From contig JAHJWA010000316.1 in assembly GCA_018828205.1 (NCBI GenBank), positions 1 through 13,062 on the forward strand: a stretch of DNA of 13,062 nucleotides, written 5' to 3'. How positions within the stretch are numbered: position 1 is the stretch's first letter; every line of letters begins with the position of its first letter. Made by a program: the position numbers and the translations under genes. Positions 1 through 6,984 of the stretch are shown one piece after another. Below the pieces are notes generated by a model that searched no databases, was not told the DNA's origin, and saw nothing but the letters and a program-made list of their open reading frames with translations. Source of the DNA: Alphaproteobacteria bacterium. Its GTDB lineage: Bacteria > Pseudomonadota > Alphaproteobacteria > Sphingomonadales > Sphingomonadaceae.

Positions 1-45
1 AATCACATTTGAAAAAGTGCGCGCCCCTATCCACTGCCCAGCCCC

Positions 46-2979
46 TTAAAATGCAAATTTCGGTTGCGGTTTGTCATCGACAGGCCGGAGACGAGCATAG
101 GCAAGTAGCTCAGCAACCGAGCCGCCCTTGTCTCGCCAGTTGTAGAACGTCTCTTCCCCAAGCAGCACGTAGTGCCATTCGGCATCTTGGCGATGCTCGG
201 GTGCGAGACCATTGATACGATCGCACCATCCGACCGCCGCCTTACGCTTCCGCAGCACGTTGGGCGTCGTCAGCTGTCCTTGGGCTTTTGTCTCAACCAG
301 ATAAATCGCCCCCCCTGCTTTCACGAGGAAATCCGGGGAGTAGAACGACGGCAGGCCGTCCTCCTTGATGTAGCGAAGCCGTGCAAAGGTATGCTTCTGC
401 TCATTGATCTTGCAGAACGCATCGACACTGGCATCACGCTCGCAGGTTTCCATGAAGCCGAGCTCAAGCCTGCCGTTTCGTGACGGGTATGGCAGGCGCA
501 GGTAGATCGACTTTTCGACCGCCAGAGAGCACCCCTCCCTCATCGCAAGCTTGGGCACTTCTGACATGCGACGGTGCGCGACCTCGGCGTCCGCAACAAT
601 CACGCTGTCTTCGGCTTCAAGAATCGACCGCGCCCAAACCTTGATGATGTGCTCGGTCACCGGATCGAGCAGCAGCACCCGCCAGTTTTCATCGACCAGA
701 GGCTCGAAATCCTGGTTGAAGAGATACTGACGAATAAAGCCGTCGATACCCTCAGCAAGCTCTGCGCGGTTGATCTGAATATAAGGAAATTTATTCGCGT
801 TCGCGAAAGCTTTGGAGCTCCCAGTGGTCTCTGTAAGCGTTACCGCCTCGGTGATCCTGCGAGTGATCCTCGCAAGATAATCGTTGTAGCCGGTGGCCGT
901 CATGACGCCGCCATGCACGCGGTAATCTCCAAAGCGGGTCTTGGCCTGAACATCTTCCGAATGAAACTTTTCGCCCTGGCCCAGCTGCTTTTTCAGTTGG
1001 TCAAGCGAGAATGATCCGAAGGGCTGCAAGGACGACGGGTCGATCTGCGTATCTTCAAGCTCTTCAACCTGCTCTCGCAAGATGAAGGGAATCGCGAAGT
1101 CATATTCCTCGAAACCAGGGCGCAGGCCAACAGAGATCAGGTCGCCCGTCGAGCTACTATCCTGGTCGTCATCGTCATCCGATTCCGCAGCAAGGCCTTC
1201 TTGGATCAGCTCGTCATAAAAGCCCTGGAATGCCGGGTGCTCCACGATCGAGAGAATATCGATCATGTTATTGGGTGTCTTACCGGTGTGGATCAGCTGC
1301 CGGTTCTCGCGCTTGATGTCGTCATATTCATTGCCGCGCCACATGAGACGCAAGCCGCGTCCTATGGTTTGCTCCAGAAGGATGCCGGCACCCGAAGCGC
1401 GCAAAGGCACAATGACGCAGATATTGTTTACGTCGAAGCCTTCACGCAGCATCAGGACGCTGACGATGACGCGCGGCGATCTATGCCGGTCTACGTCAAA
1501 AAGGCGCTCGCGCAGGAGCTTCCATTCGTCCGGTTTCAGCTCGCCCTTTCTGTTGGAATCGACTTGTAGCACCTCGTCATCTGAAAGCCCTTCCAGCTGC
1601 ATGAACTGAGACACCAAAGGCGCCACGGTGGTGTCTTCGCATACCACCATCATTTTGGGGTGCTTTTCGGGGTCGAGGTTGGCGAAATCTGCTTCCAGTT
1701 TGCGGAGCTTCGTGAGCCCCGCCCTCAACATGATCCGCTGCCCTTCGGAGAGCATCGGATTGCCGTTCTCGTCACGATCTGCCCTAAAATCGAGCTCTTC
1801 GTTGCTGAGCGCGCCAATTTCCGATCGCTTATCGAGGACAAGGGACTTGACCAGACCGGCCTTCATAGCCGTCTTGAGGTCGAAATCGACGACGATATGC
1901 GGGAAGTACGATTTACGAGACTTTTTGCCCGTTCCTACCTCGTTGTAGGGCGTGGCTGAGAAGTCGAGCTGCACGAAGCGATTACCTTTTGGCTCGGCGA
2001 TTAGGTTTAGGCTTTTCTGCCATTCGACCTCCGTCACCTCCCCTTCACGCTTGAACTCGTGGATGTGGTGCGCCTCATCGTTGAAAACCATGAGAGCGGG
2101 TAAATCCTTAAGGTAGGAAAGGATGCCGCCGCGTTCGTACCGTCGGTTCAGGACGTTGAGATCATTACCTTTGCTTGTGCCAGGTGTGAGAGGCAGGACA
2201 CTCTGCGCGATCGTTTTTGGGTCTGCTGAATGACCGGGCGTGTCGATGTCTTCCTCAAGCGGCTCGCCCTCCTCAGATAGAACGTGCCAGTTTGAAATGG
2301 CGATGATGCCGCCCGCGGTGACCTTCCGGCCAATGTCCTCCTTTGGGCACACCGCGCCCTGCACAAATCGAAAAACCTCATCGCGATATGCATCGGGAAT
2401 AAACAACTCTTGGAAGATCGCGAGATCGGAGATTGTGAAATCACGCTTTGCATCGCGCTCTTTGCCCATGAAGGCATCGAGCAGCCGATCATAGACAATC
2501 AGCCCAGGCGCAACGATGAGGAAGTTTTTCGTATAGCGCCCATTCTCAGGGGCCCGATTGGCGTTCAAAATTTGCCAGATCATGAGGGCTTGTAGCACCC
2601 AGGTCTTGCCAGTGCCGGTCGCCATCTTGAGGCAGTATTTCGGGTAAGCATTCTTGGGCGCGCGGATCACTTCGGAATCCTTTGCGCTTGCCAGCATCAC
2701 CTCGGGTGCAGCGACCTGATAGAGGTCCTGCAGCGTATCGATGCCCAGCACCTCGTGGGCGTAAATCACATTAAGCAGGGCCTGGCGCTGCCCAGGGTGG
2801 AAATTGAACTGACGCGCGTCCTGAAAATCGGACTGGAACCACCATTTCAGCAGCTCCGCCGTCATCTCCGAAACCTGATCAAGGATCGGCGCGTCGCCAT
2901 TCTCCAAGCCGACGCAGGCCTCTTCGACTTTTGTCGTCAGGCTTTTGGCCAGTGTCAGATCGTTGATGCTCGCCATCAT
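46..2979 (-). CDS. res: Type III restriction-modification system, Res subunit (helicase-endonuclease)
   Basis: Motor and nuclease subunit of a type III restriction system, 977 residues, the usual family size. It works only in complex with Mod, using ATP to communicate between two unmethylated sites before cutting. Visible motifs are a Walker A box MATGTGKT at 119-126, a DEAH box at 301-304, SAT at 341-343, a helicase motif VI-like QTIGRGLR at 537-544, and a C-terminal PD-(D/E)xK nuclease with PD at 882-883 and ETK at 896-898. All key residues are present, so it looks active. An acidic Asp/Ser stretch at 598-610 probably links the helicase to the C-terminal part. The start at 2979 forms an ATGA overlap with the mod stop codon; an adjacent ATG at 2976 is equally possible. 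A GAGG sequence lies just upstream, inside the end of mod. An upstream in-frame extension to 3036 is rejected because it lies wholly within mod and lacks family similarity. The gene ends 45 bases from the window edge, with no clear terminator after it. Confidence 0.93.
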   Translation of the reverse strand: MMASINDLTLAKSLTTKVEEACVGLENGDAPILDQVSEMTAELLKWWFQSDFQDARQFNFHPGQRQALLNVIYAHEVLGIDTLQDLYQVAAPEVMLASAKDSEVIRAPKNAYPKYCLKMATGTGKTWVLQALMIWQILNANRAPENGRYTKNFLIVAPGLIVYDRLLDAFMGKERDAKRDFTISDLAIFQELFIPDAYRDEVFRFVQGAVCPKEDIGRKVTAGGIIAISNWHVLSEEGEPLEEDIDTPGHSADPKTIAQSVLPLTPGTSKGNDLNVLNRRYERGGILSYLKDLPALMVFNDEAHHIHEFKREGEVTEVEWQKSLNLIAEPKGNRFVQLDFSATPYNEVGTGKKSRKSYFPHIVVDFDLKTAMKAGLVKSLVLDKRSEIGALSNEELDFRADRDENGNPMLSEGQRIMLRAGLTKLRKLEADFANLDPEKHPKMMVVCEDTTVAPLVSQFMQLEGLSDDEVLQVDSNRKGELKPDEWKLLRERLFDVDRHRSPRVIVSVLMLREGFDVNNICVIVPLRASGAGILLEQTIGRGLRLMWRGNEYDDIKRENRQLIHTGKTPNNMIDILSIVEHPAFQGFYDELIQEGLAAESDDDDDQDSSSTGDLISVGLRPGFEEYDFAIPFILREQVEELEDTQIDPSSLQPFGSFSLDQLKKQLGQGEKFHSEDVQAKTRFGDYRVHGGVMTATGYNDYLARITRRITEAVTLTETTGSSKAFANANKFPYIQINRAELAEGIDGFIRQYLFNQDFEPLVDENWRVLLLDPVTEHIIKVWARSILEAEDSVIVADAEVAHRRMSEVPKLAMREGCSLAVEKSIYLRLPYPSRNGRLELGFMETCERDASVDAFCKINEQKHTFARLRYIKEDGLPSFYSPDFLVKAGGAIYLVETKAQGQLTTPNVLRKRKAAVGWCDRINGLAPEHRQDAEWHYVLLGEETFYNWRDKGGSVAELLAYARLRPVDDKPQPKFAF

Positions 2980-5021
2980 GCCACCTCGACGGTTGCTTCG
3001 GCTTCGAAACCGAACACATCGACAACACGGACGCAAATACGGCGTTTGCCATCCTTCCTCGGAAGGCCGGTCAACCGTGCCTTCGTGACAACACGATAGG
3101 GGTCTTCGTCATTTTCGGTGTTGCCGCGATAGTCCTGCCAGACCGAACGGAACACTTCCCCGTCATAGTCGGGATCGACGCTCCAATATTCGATCAAGGC
3201 CATCGGATCGGCGTTGATGACTTTCTGCAATTTCTCCCGATTGGCATCATCGAGATTGAGCGCTTCAGGCGAGAGCAGAACATAGTTCGCGATCGCCACG
3301 GAAAGAGATTCCCCCTCCCCTGTTTGCTCGCGCTGCACCTCACCCAGCTTGAGATACTGCAGCGACGAAAACCGGACTTCGTCGGCCTTAAGCTTGTGCC
3401 CCTTCTTCTTGAGACGGTCGAGCAGGTCAGGCGGAATCACCAGCACTTCGAGCCGATCGCCCTGCCCTAGGGCCTCGATATCGTGACCAATTGTGGGCGA
3501 GAAATTCCAGCCCAGTACAATGACCTTGTCCCATCCTCCCATGAGATTGTCGCGGATTTCGATCGCGCGACGCAGGGTGGTAAGGCCTGTCATTTTATTG
3601 GGGCTATCCGCCAGCACGAGCGTTTTGCCCCCCTGGACCCGCCCCATGTTTTTGTTTGGGTTTTCCTCAACCGGAAGCGGTAGCGCCCCAAAGAGGCCGA
3701 GCACGATCTCCGCAAGGTCGCCGATGCGAAACTTGCTACCCATCGTTGAGCGCATTTGCTCAACCTGATAATCCCCAATGTGCTGATACAAGAATGGCTT
3801 AGCATCTTGGTCAATCATGCGCTTACGAGAAACCATGCAAGCTGGTTTCCCAAGATCAACGACGATCCATCGCCGACCGAGGCGCTCGGCCACTGCCGCC
3901 GTAGTTCCGGAGCCGGTGTAGCAGTCTAGAACAATGGAATTGGGATTAGACGACGTAGATATGATCCGTTCAAGAAGGGCCTCTGGCTTCTGGGTCGGAT
4001 AGTTAAGACGCTCCCGAGAGGTTGGGCTTATCCGGTTAACATCGTCCCAAAGCTCGGTAACTGGTGTCCCCTTTGCATCTTTTAGATACTTTTTCCGGCT
4101 GAGAGATTTGCCAGTTTTTGATAGGACAATCTCTCCTGCTTCGTACAGCTCTTGCATTTTTTGCTGCGAATATCTCCAATATCCTTTGACGCCAAGAAAT
4201 TCATAAAATGGATTCCCCTTGGCTGCCCCGCCAGGACCGTCTACCGGCATCAATCGATATTGCTCTCCAGTCTTTTCCTCTGTGTATTTATAATCTCGAG
4301 CTAGGATTTCAGGCGTATAAGCGGTGTAGGCAGGATTCCATATCGGGCTTCCTTTAGAGTAATAGAATATTGATTCTGTAACTCTGCCAAAGTGCTTTGC
4401 GCCTTGCCCAGTATCTCCATGAGCGTGAGACCGCTTCCAAGTTATTTCGTTGTGAAAATTATCTGCTCCAAAAATACTATCCGCTACTACTTTGACATAA
4501 TTAGATACAGTTTTTCCAAGGTGCAAGTATATGCTACCTGAATCTGAAAGGCATTCTTTCAGAAGAAACAACAAAGGAACCAATGACTCTAAATACGATT
4601 TAGTTCCATCTCGCCACGTATCAGAATATGCAAACTGCTCTATAGCGGTAGGCCTCTGTTGTAGGTCTCCGTCAAGGATGTTTATCTTAGTTTGATAGTC
4701 AGCCTTGCTATCAAATGGCGGATCTATATAAATTAGATCTACTTTTCCTCGTATCGATTTATCACCATCCGCTAGAATGGCAGCAACTGCTAGCATATTG
4801 TCGCCGTATATTAGGCGATTGGGTTCGTGAAGAGAGACGTTCTCGGATGCCTTGGCCTCATGAAGGAAAAGATCGCGCCAATTGCTGTCTTTTGATGGAA
4901 TGACTAATTCGCGCGTTTGTATGCCCAGGCGGTAGCTGCTTTCCGCTCGCTCCATCATTCGTTCGGCTTCGCGTTTTCCTTCGGCCACGATTGATGGCAG
5001 CTGTTCAAGCAAACTCTTCAT
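2976..5021 (-). CDS. mod: Type III restriction-modification system, Mod subunit (N6-adenine DNA methyltransferase)
   Basis: Methyltransferase and recognition subunit of the type III system, 681 residues. It transfers a methyl group from S-adenosylmethionine to the N6 of adenine in one strand of the target, and also supplies sequence specificity to Res. The catalytic motif DPPF is at 100-103 and the SAM-binding motif CYTGSGT at 367-373. This order (catalytic first) marks a beta-class enzyme. YPTQKP at 341-346 is another conserved family motif. The region between roughly 110 and 340 should contain the target-recognition domain; the C-terminal part is typical of Mod proteins that pair with Res. 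The ATG at 5021 has AGGGGG seven bases upstream. The stop codon overlaps the res start. Bases of about 3950-4850 are much poorer in GC than the flanks, suggesting that the central module was exchanged. No simple-sequence repeats of the sort that make some mod genes phase variable were seen. Confidence 0.95.
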   Translation of the reverse strand: MKSLLEQLPSIVAEGKREAERMMERAESSYRLGIQTRELVIPSKDSNWRDLFLHEAKASENVSLHEPNRLIYGDNMLAVAAILADGDKSIRGKVDLIYIDPPFDSKADYQTKINILDGDLQQRPTAIEQFAYSDTWRDGTKSYLESLVPLLFLLKECLSDSGSIYLHLGKTVSNYVKVVADSIFGADNFHNEITWKRSHAHGDTGQGAKHFGRVTESIFYYSKGSPIWNPAYTAYTPEILARDYKYTEEKTGEQYRLMPVDGPGGAAKGNPFYEFLGVKGYWRYSQQKMQELYEAGEIVLSKTGKSLSRKKYLKDAKGTPVTELWDDVNRISPTSRERLNYPTQKPEALLERIISTSSNPNSIVLDCYTGSGTTAAVAERLGRRWIVVDLGKPACMVSRKRMIDQDAKPFLYQHIGDYQVEQMRSTMGSKFRIGDLAEIVLGLFGALPLPVEENPNKNMGRVQGGKTLVLADSPNKMTGLTTLRRAIEIRDNLMGGWDKVIVLGWNFSPTIGHDIEALGQGDRLEVLVIPPDLLDRLKKKGHKLKADEVRFSSLQYLKLGEVQREQTGEGESLSVAIANYVLLSPEALNLDDANREKLQKVINADPMALIEYWSVDPDYDGEVFRSVWQDYRGNTENDEDPYRVVTKARLTGLPRKDGKRRICVRVVDVFGFEAEATVEVA
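3950..4850. other. Low-GC block inside mod covering the catalytic and target-recognition region
   Basis: Hand counts of sampled lines give about 40% GC at 4141-4200, 37% at 4501-4560 and 32% at 4681-4740. The same gene has about 57% at 3361-3420, and higA has about 58% at 5221-5280. The block corresponds roughly to Mod residues 57-357, from before DPPF to just before the SAM-binding motif. Both borders are estimated by eye. The simplest reading is that this module came from a lower-GC donor by recombination within mod, as known for type III specificity domains. Confidence 0.65.
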
Positions 5022-5070
5022 TCAAAATCCCCCTGCGCGTTAGCACGCGTCCTTGATTCCTGCTTTTTTC

Positions 5071-5076
5071 TGTCAA
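5071..5076 (-). promoter_or_regulatory. Possible -35 box for a separate mod-res promoter
   Basis: A perfect TTGACA on the minus strand overlaps the higA stop codon, about 50 bases before the mod start. No convincing -10 hexamer lies 16-18 bases downstream, so this may be chance. If real, it would let mod-res be transcribed apart from higBA. Confidence 0.25.
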
Positions 5077-5405
5077 ATAATCGCCGGCTGCGGATCAATC
5101 GGCTTGCCCTTGAATGGCGCCACCTCAATCTCACTTTCCCGCTTGCGGGCTTGAGCAATGTCATAGCTGTTCTGCATCCGCATCAGCGTATCCATCGACA
5201 CGCCAAAGGCTTTCTCGACCCGCAACGCCATCTCGGACGATAGATGCGCTCGCTCATTCAACAACGCCGAAAGCGTTGCGCGCGTCACACCTAGGGCCTC
5301 TGCTGCCGCAGTGACGGTCAGGTTGAGCGGCTCAATAATGTCGTGCTTGATGAAGCTGCCAGGATGGGCCGGGCTCTTCATGCGGAATCCAGAAATTGCG
5401 TTCAT
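5073..5405 (-). CDS. higA: HigA-family antitoxin, helix-turn-helix protein
   Basis: Antitoxin of a type II HigBA pair, 110 residues. It binds and neutralises HigB and usually represses its own operon. The N-terminal PAHPGSFIKHDIIEPLNLT segment (12-30) is typical of HigA. A helix-turn-helix of the XRE/Cro type covers about 30-52 (AAAEALGVTRATLSALLNER). The C-terminal tail is acidic then basic and proline-bearing. The ATG at 5405 is chosen because AGGAGG sits five bases upstream; the in-frame GTG at 5411 directly abuts that sequence and is too close. It begins nine bases after the higB stop, so the two are co-transcribed in the toxin-first order characteristic of higBA. The mod gene follows after 51 bases on the same strand. 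Residues look intact and functional. Confidence 0.93.
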   Translation of the reverse strand: MNAISGFRMKSPAHPGSFIKHDIIEPLNLTVTAAAEALGVTRATLSALLNERAHLSSEMALRVEKAFGVSMDTLMRMQNSYDIAQARKRESEIEVAPFKGKPIDPQPAII

Positions 5406-5414
5406 AGCCACCTC

Positions 5415-5705
5415 CTAGTGGTAATCTTCGTAATCCAGGTCGATGATCTCAATCTCGTCCTGATCGATCCGAAACGTCATCCGCCAGTTTTTCGTGACGA
5501 ACAGGCTCCATGTGCCTTTGCGATCGCCGCTTAACAGGTGCGCTTTCCAGCTGGGCACAGTCCGCAACTCGTCCTCTTGCTCCATGTCTTGGAGGAAAGA
5601 GACCATGCGCCTGATCTTTGATACTGCGGCGGGCTGTAGCCCACTGGCGTCATCCTTTTCGATGAAGCGGCGCAGTCCCTTATGGATCACGTTTTTGATC
5701 TTCAT
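5415..5705 (-). CDS. higB: HigB-family toxin, RelE-superfamily mRNA interferase
   Basis: Toxin of the HigBA pair, 96 residues, full length for the family. HigB enzymes bind the ribosome and cut translated mRNA. The HKGLRRFIEK start (8-17), GDRKGTW (60-66), NWRMTF (73-78) and the terminal DYEDYH (91-96) are family hallmarks. Lys63, Arg75 and the C-terminal His96 are likely active-site residues, inferred from family knowledge. The ATG at 5705 is chosen; an in-frame TTG six bases upstream at 5711 is less likely and would fall upstream of the predicted transcript start. No strong ribosome-binding sequence precedes the ATG, consistent with a leaderless or very short leader. It is the first gene of the minus-strand array and divergent from the uncharacterised gene at 5862. 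Confidence 0.93.
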   Translation of the reverse strand: MKIKNVIHKGLRRFIEKDDASGLQPAAVSKIRRMVSFLQDMEQEDELRTVPSWKAHLLSGDRKGTWSLFVTKNWRMTFRIDQDEIEIIDLDYEDYH

Positions 5706-5713
5706 ATACAATG

Positions 5714-5741
5714 TTTACCAGAGACGAGTGTGCGGTGTCAA
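5714..5741 (-). promoter_or_regulatory. Candidate higBA promoter (-35 TTGACA, -10 GGTAAA, 16-base spacer)
   Basis: On the minus strand a perfect TTGACA (5736-5741) is followed after 16 bases by GGTAAA (5714-5719), which keeps three of six consensus -10 positions including the central TAA. Transcription would start near 5707, only about two bases before the higB ATG. The weak -10 fits a promoter held at low level or repressed by HigA, but this is inference from sequence alone. Confidence 0.45.
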
Positions 5742-5750
5742 GTGACGCCA

Positions 5751-5762
5751 TACAGTTATGTA
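5751..5762. promoter_or_regulatory. Candidate HigA operator: TACA-N4-TGTA inverted repeat
   Basis: The short inverted repeat TACA GTTA TGTA lies ten bases upstream of the candidate higB -35 box. A related TACA-A-TGT element sits at 5707-5714 across the -10 and start region. Paired half-sites flanking a toxin-antitoxin promoter suit an autoregulator, but four-base arms can occur by chance. Confidence 0.25.
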
Positions 5763-5801
5763 AAAGGGTTCGCTTTTGATACAGCATTTTGGGTGACCGT
5801 T

Positions 5802-5853
5802 TTTCAGCGGGTTGCGCGTCGCAAAAGTCTGTCGCAAAAAGCAGCCGCTGAAA
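5802..5853. repeat. Perfect 9-base inverted repeat enclosing two GTCGCAAAA direct repeats, next to a ribosome-binding site
   Basis: TTTCAGCGG (5802-5810) is matched exactly by CCGCTGAAA (5845-5853). Inside the 34-base loop GTCGCAAAA occurs at 5818-5826 and 5831-5839, thirteen bases apart, and TTGCG-CGT-CGCAA forms a smaller inverted repeat at 5812-5824. The right arm runs into the AAAGGGGG ribosome-binding sequence of the gene starting at 5862. It could be a protein-binding site, or an RNA hairpin that hides this ribosome-binding site. Confidence 0.6.
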
Positions 5854-5861
5854 GGGGGCCA

Positions 5862-6563
5862 ATGAGCGACGATTTAAACGCCAATGCCAGGGACCGCTTG
5901 GTAGCAGCGACACGGGGAGCATTGGCTGCCGTGCCTTTCGCGGGCGGCTTGTTGGGCGAGCTGGTGACAGAGGTCATTCCCGGCCTCCGGCAGGACAGAA
6001 TCGTGGCATATCTGCGTCTGCTCGAAGAGCGCATGGCGGCCATGGAGGAAGCGAATGCGAAAGCGGCGCTCGCCGACCCTGAAAAGATCGACCTGATCGA
6101 GCGTGGTGGATTTCAGGCGGCGCGGGCAACATCCTTCGAACGCATTGGTCAGATTGTCGAAGTTGTCGTGCGCGGACTGGCGGCTGACGACGCGGAGATT
6201 ATCCGTCGCAAACGCCTGATGGAGCTGCTCGGGGAGATTGACGGTGACGAAGCGGCGATCCTGACAGCCTATGGCCGCAGCTACGCGGGCGGAGATCGGA
6301 ACGCCTTCGATGCAATTAACAGACCGGACCCGCCGCACCTTGGCGCGGGCCGGGCAGCGATAGAACAAAACCACCTTTACGAGCTGGGCAGGGATCATCT
6401 GTTGCGAATGGGGCTGCTGGAGCAAAACTTCGGCAACGTCAAAAAAGGCCAGTTTCCCGAGTTCGACGCGAAGGCGGGCGGGTTTAAGGGCAGGATCCAG
6501 ATTTCCTATCTTGGCAGGATGCTCCTGCGGGAAATGGGCATAGAACTGCCCTTTGAAGATTAG
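5862..6563 (+). CDS. Uncharacterised 233-residue island protein, possible membrane-associated effector
   Basis: I do not recognise a named family. Residues 19-39 form a hydrophobic, glycine-containing segment (GALAAVPFAGGLLGELVTEV) that could insert in or associate with a membrane. It is followed by a charged helix, 42-70, likely amphipathic or coiled coil. The middle part (75-145) looks helical and includes RIGQIVEVVVRGL (94-106) and a KRLMELLGEIDGDE stretch (117-130). The C-terminal part (171-228), with HLYELGRDHLLRMGLL and ISYLGRMLLREMGI, resembles a small winged-helix or similar fold. The ATG at 5862 is chosen for its AAAGGGGG sequence ending five bases upstream; an open frame back to 5682 would run antisense over the start of higB. 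The gene is divergent from higBA inside a defence-type island, so a role in phage defence or island biology is plausible. That is inference from context only. Its GC content and codon use suit the island and give no sign of decay. Confidence 0.8.
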   Translation: MSDDLNANARDRLVAATRGALAAVPFAGGLLGELVTEVIPGLRQDRIVAYLRLLEERMAAMEEANAKAALADPEKIDLIERGGFQAARATSFERIGQIVEVVVRGLAADDAEIIRRKRLMELLGEIDGDEAAILTAYGRSYAGGDRNAFDAINRPDPPHLGAGRAAIEQNHLYELGRDHLLRMGLLEQNFGNVKKGQFPEFDAKAGGFKGRIQISYLGRMLLREMGIELPFED

Positions 6564-6742
6564 AATGAGGACCGGGTAGGAGATCAGCTCACTGGCAAAG
6601 GTTGGCCTCGACCTCGCGCCCAAACTATCCGTTTCGTCGCTGTTGTTTGCAGATGCGAAATTCTGGTTGCACCTCGTGGGCCATCTTCGCCTTATTGCTT
6701 CCGGGGAACGCCATTTGCAGCCAACCGATGGAAGCCAGTCTC
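6564..6742. other. Intergenic region before the AlpA-type gene; no clear signal
   Basis: This 179-base space separates the uncharacterised gene from the AlpA-type regulator gene. I see no strong terminator or consensus promoter in it. The plus-strand frame that stays open from 6602 into the regulator is probably non-coding, because the ribosome-binding sequence favours the start at 6743. Confidence 0.5.
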
Positions 6743-6976
6743 ATGACAACTTCAACCGACAGGATTATCCGCCTGAGGACGGTTCTCGACCGGACGGGCC
6801 TCTCCCGTTCTACGGTCTACCGCAAGATCGCCGAAGGCACATTCCCAAGCCAGGTCAGGATCAGCGTGCACGGCGCAGGTTGGCGGGAGTCCGCCATCAA
6901 CCGTTGGATCACAGACCCGGTCGGCTATCGTGAAGAGACTACCGCCGAGGCCGCGAAAACAAAGAAAGTCGAGTAG
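6743..6976 (+). CDS. AlpA-family helix-turn-helix regulator / excisionase-like protein
   Basis: Small DNA-binding protein, 77 residues, of the AlpA family found in P4-like and other integrative elements, where members activate excision genes or act as directionality factors. The core is RIIRLRTVLDRTGLSRSTVY (7-26) followed by KIAEGTFPSQVRI (28-40), a MerR/excisionase-type helix-turn-helix with wing. WRESAINRWI (47-56) is the usual conserved tail, and the end is charged. The start at 6743 is preferred because GGAAG lies eight bases upstream; an in-frame ATG at 6728 has no such sequence. It converges on the integrase gene with only eight bases between the stop codons, so the two transcripts must overlap or read into each other. 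Regulation of integrase or excision is likely by family and position, not shown by the sequence itself. Confidence 0.88.
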   Translation: MTTSTDRIIRLRTVLDRTGLSRSTVYRKIAEGTFPSQVRISVHGAGWRESAINRWITDPVGYREETTAEAAKTKKVE

Positions 6977-6984
6977 GGTCCTCG

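Noticed and set aside
1..45. Terminator or att copy to the left of res
   Set aside because: No stem followed by T residues and no match to the tRNA-Leu 3' end was found in these bases.
2980..3036. Longer N-terminus for Res inside mod
   Set aside because: The extra residues are arginine- and cysteine-rich readings of mod in another frame; the ATGA overlap at 2979 is the natural start.
2976..5021. Phase-variation repeats in mod
   Set aside because: Type III mod genes are often phase variable, but no tandem tetra- or pentanucleotide tract or long homopolymer was seen.
5036..5049. CGCGT-TAGC-ACGCG hairpin between higA and mod as a terminator
   Set aside because: Only five pairs and no T-rich tract follows on the minus strand, so it is unlikely to stop transcription.
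5682..5861. Longer start for the uncharacterised gene at 5682
   Set aside because: It would overlap the higB start antisense and has no ribosome-binding sequence, whereas 5862 has a strong one.
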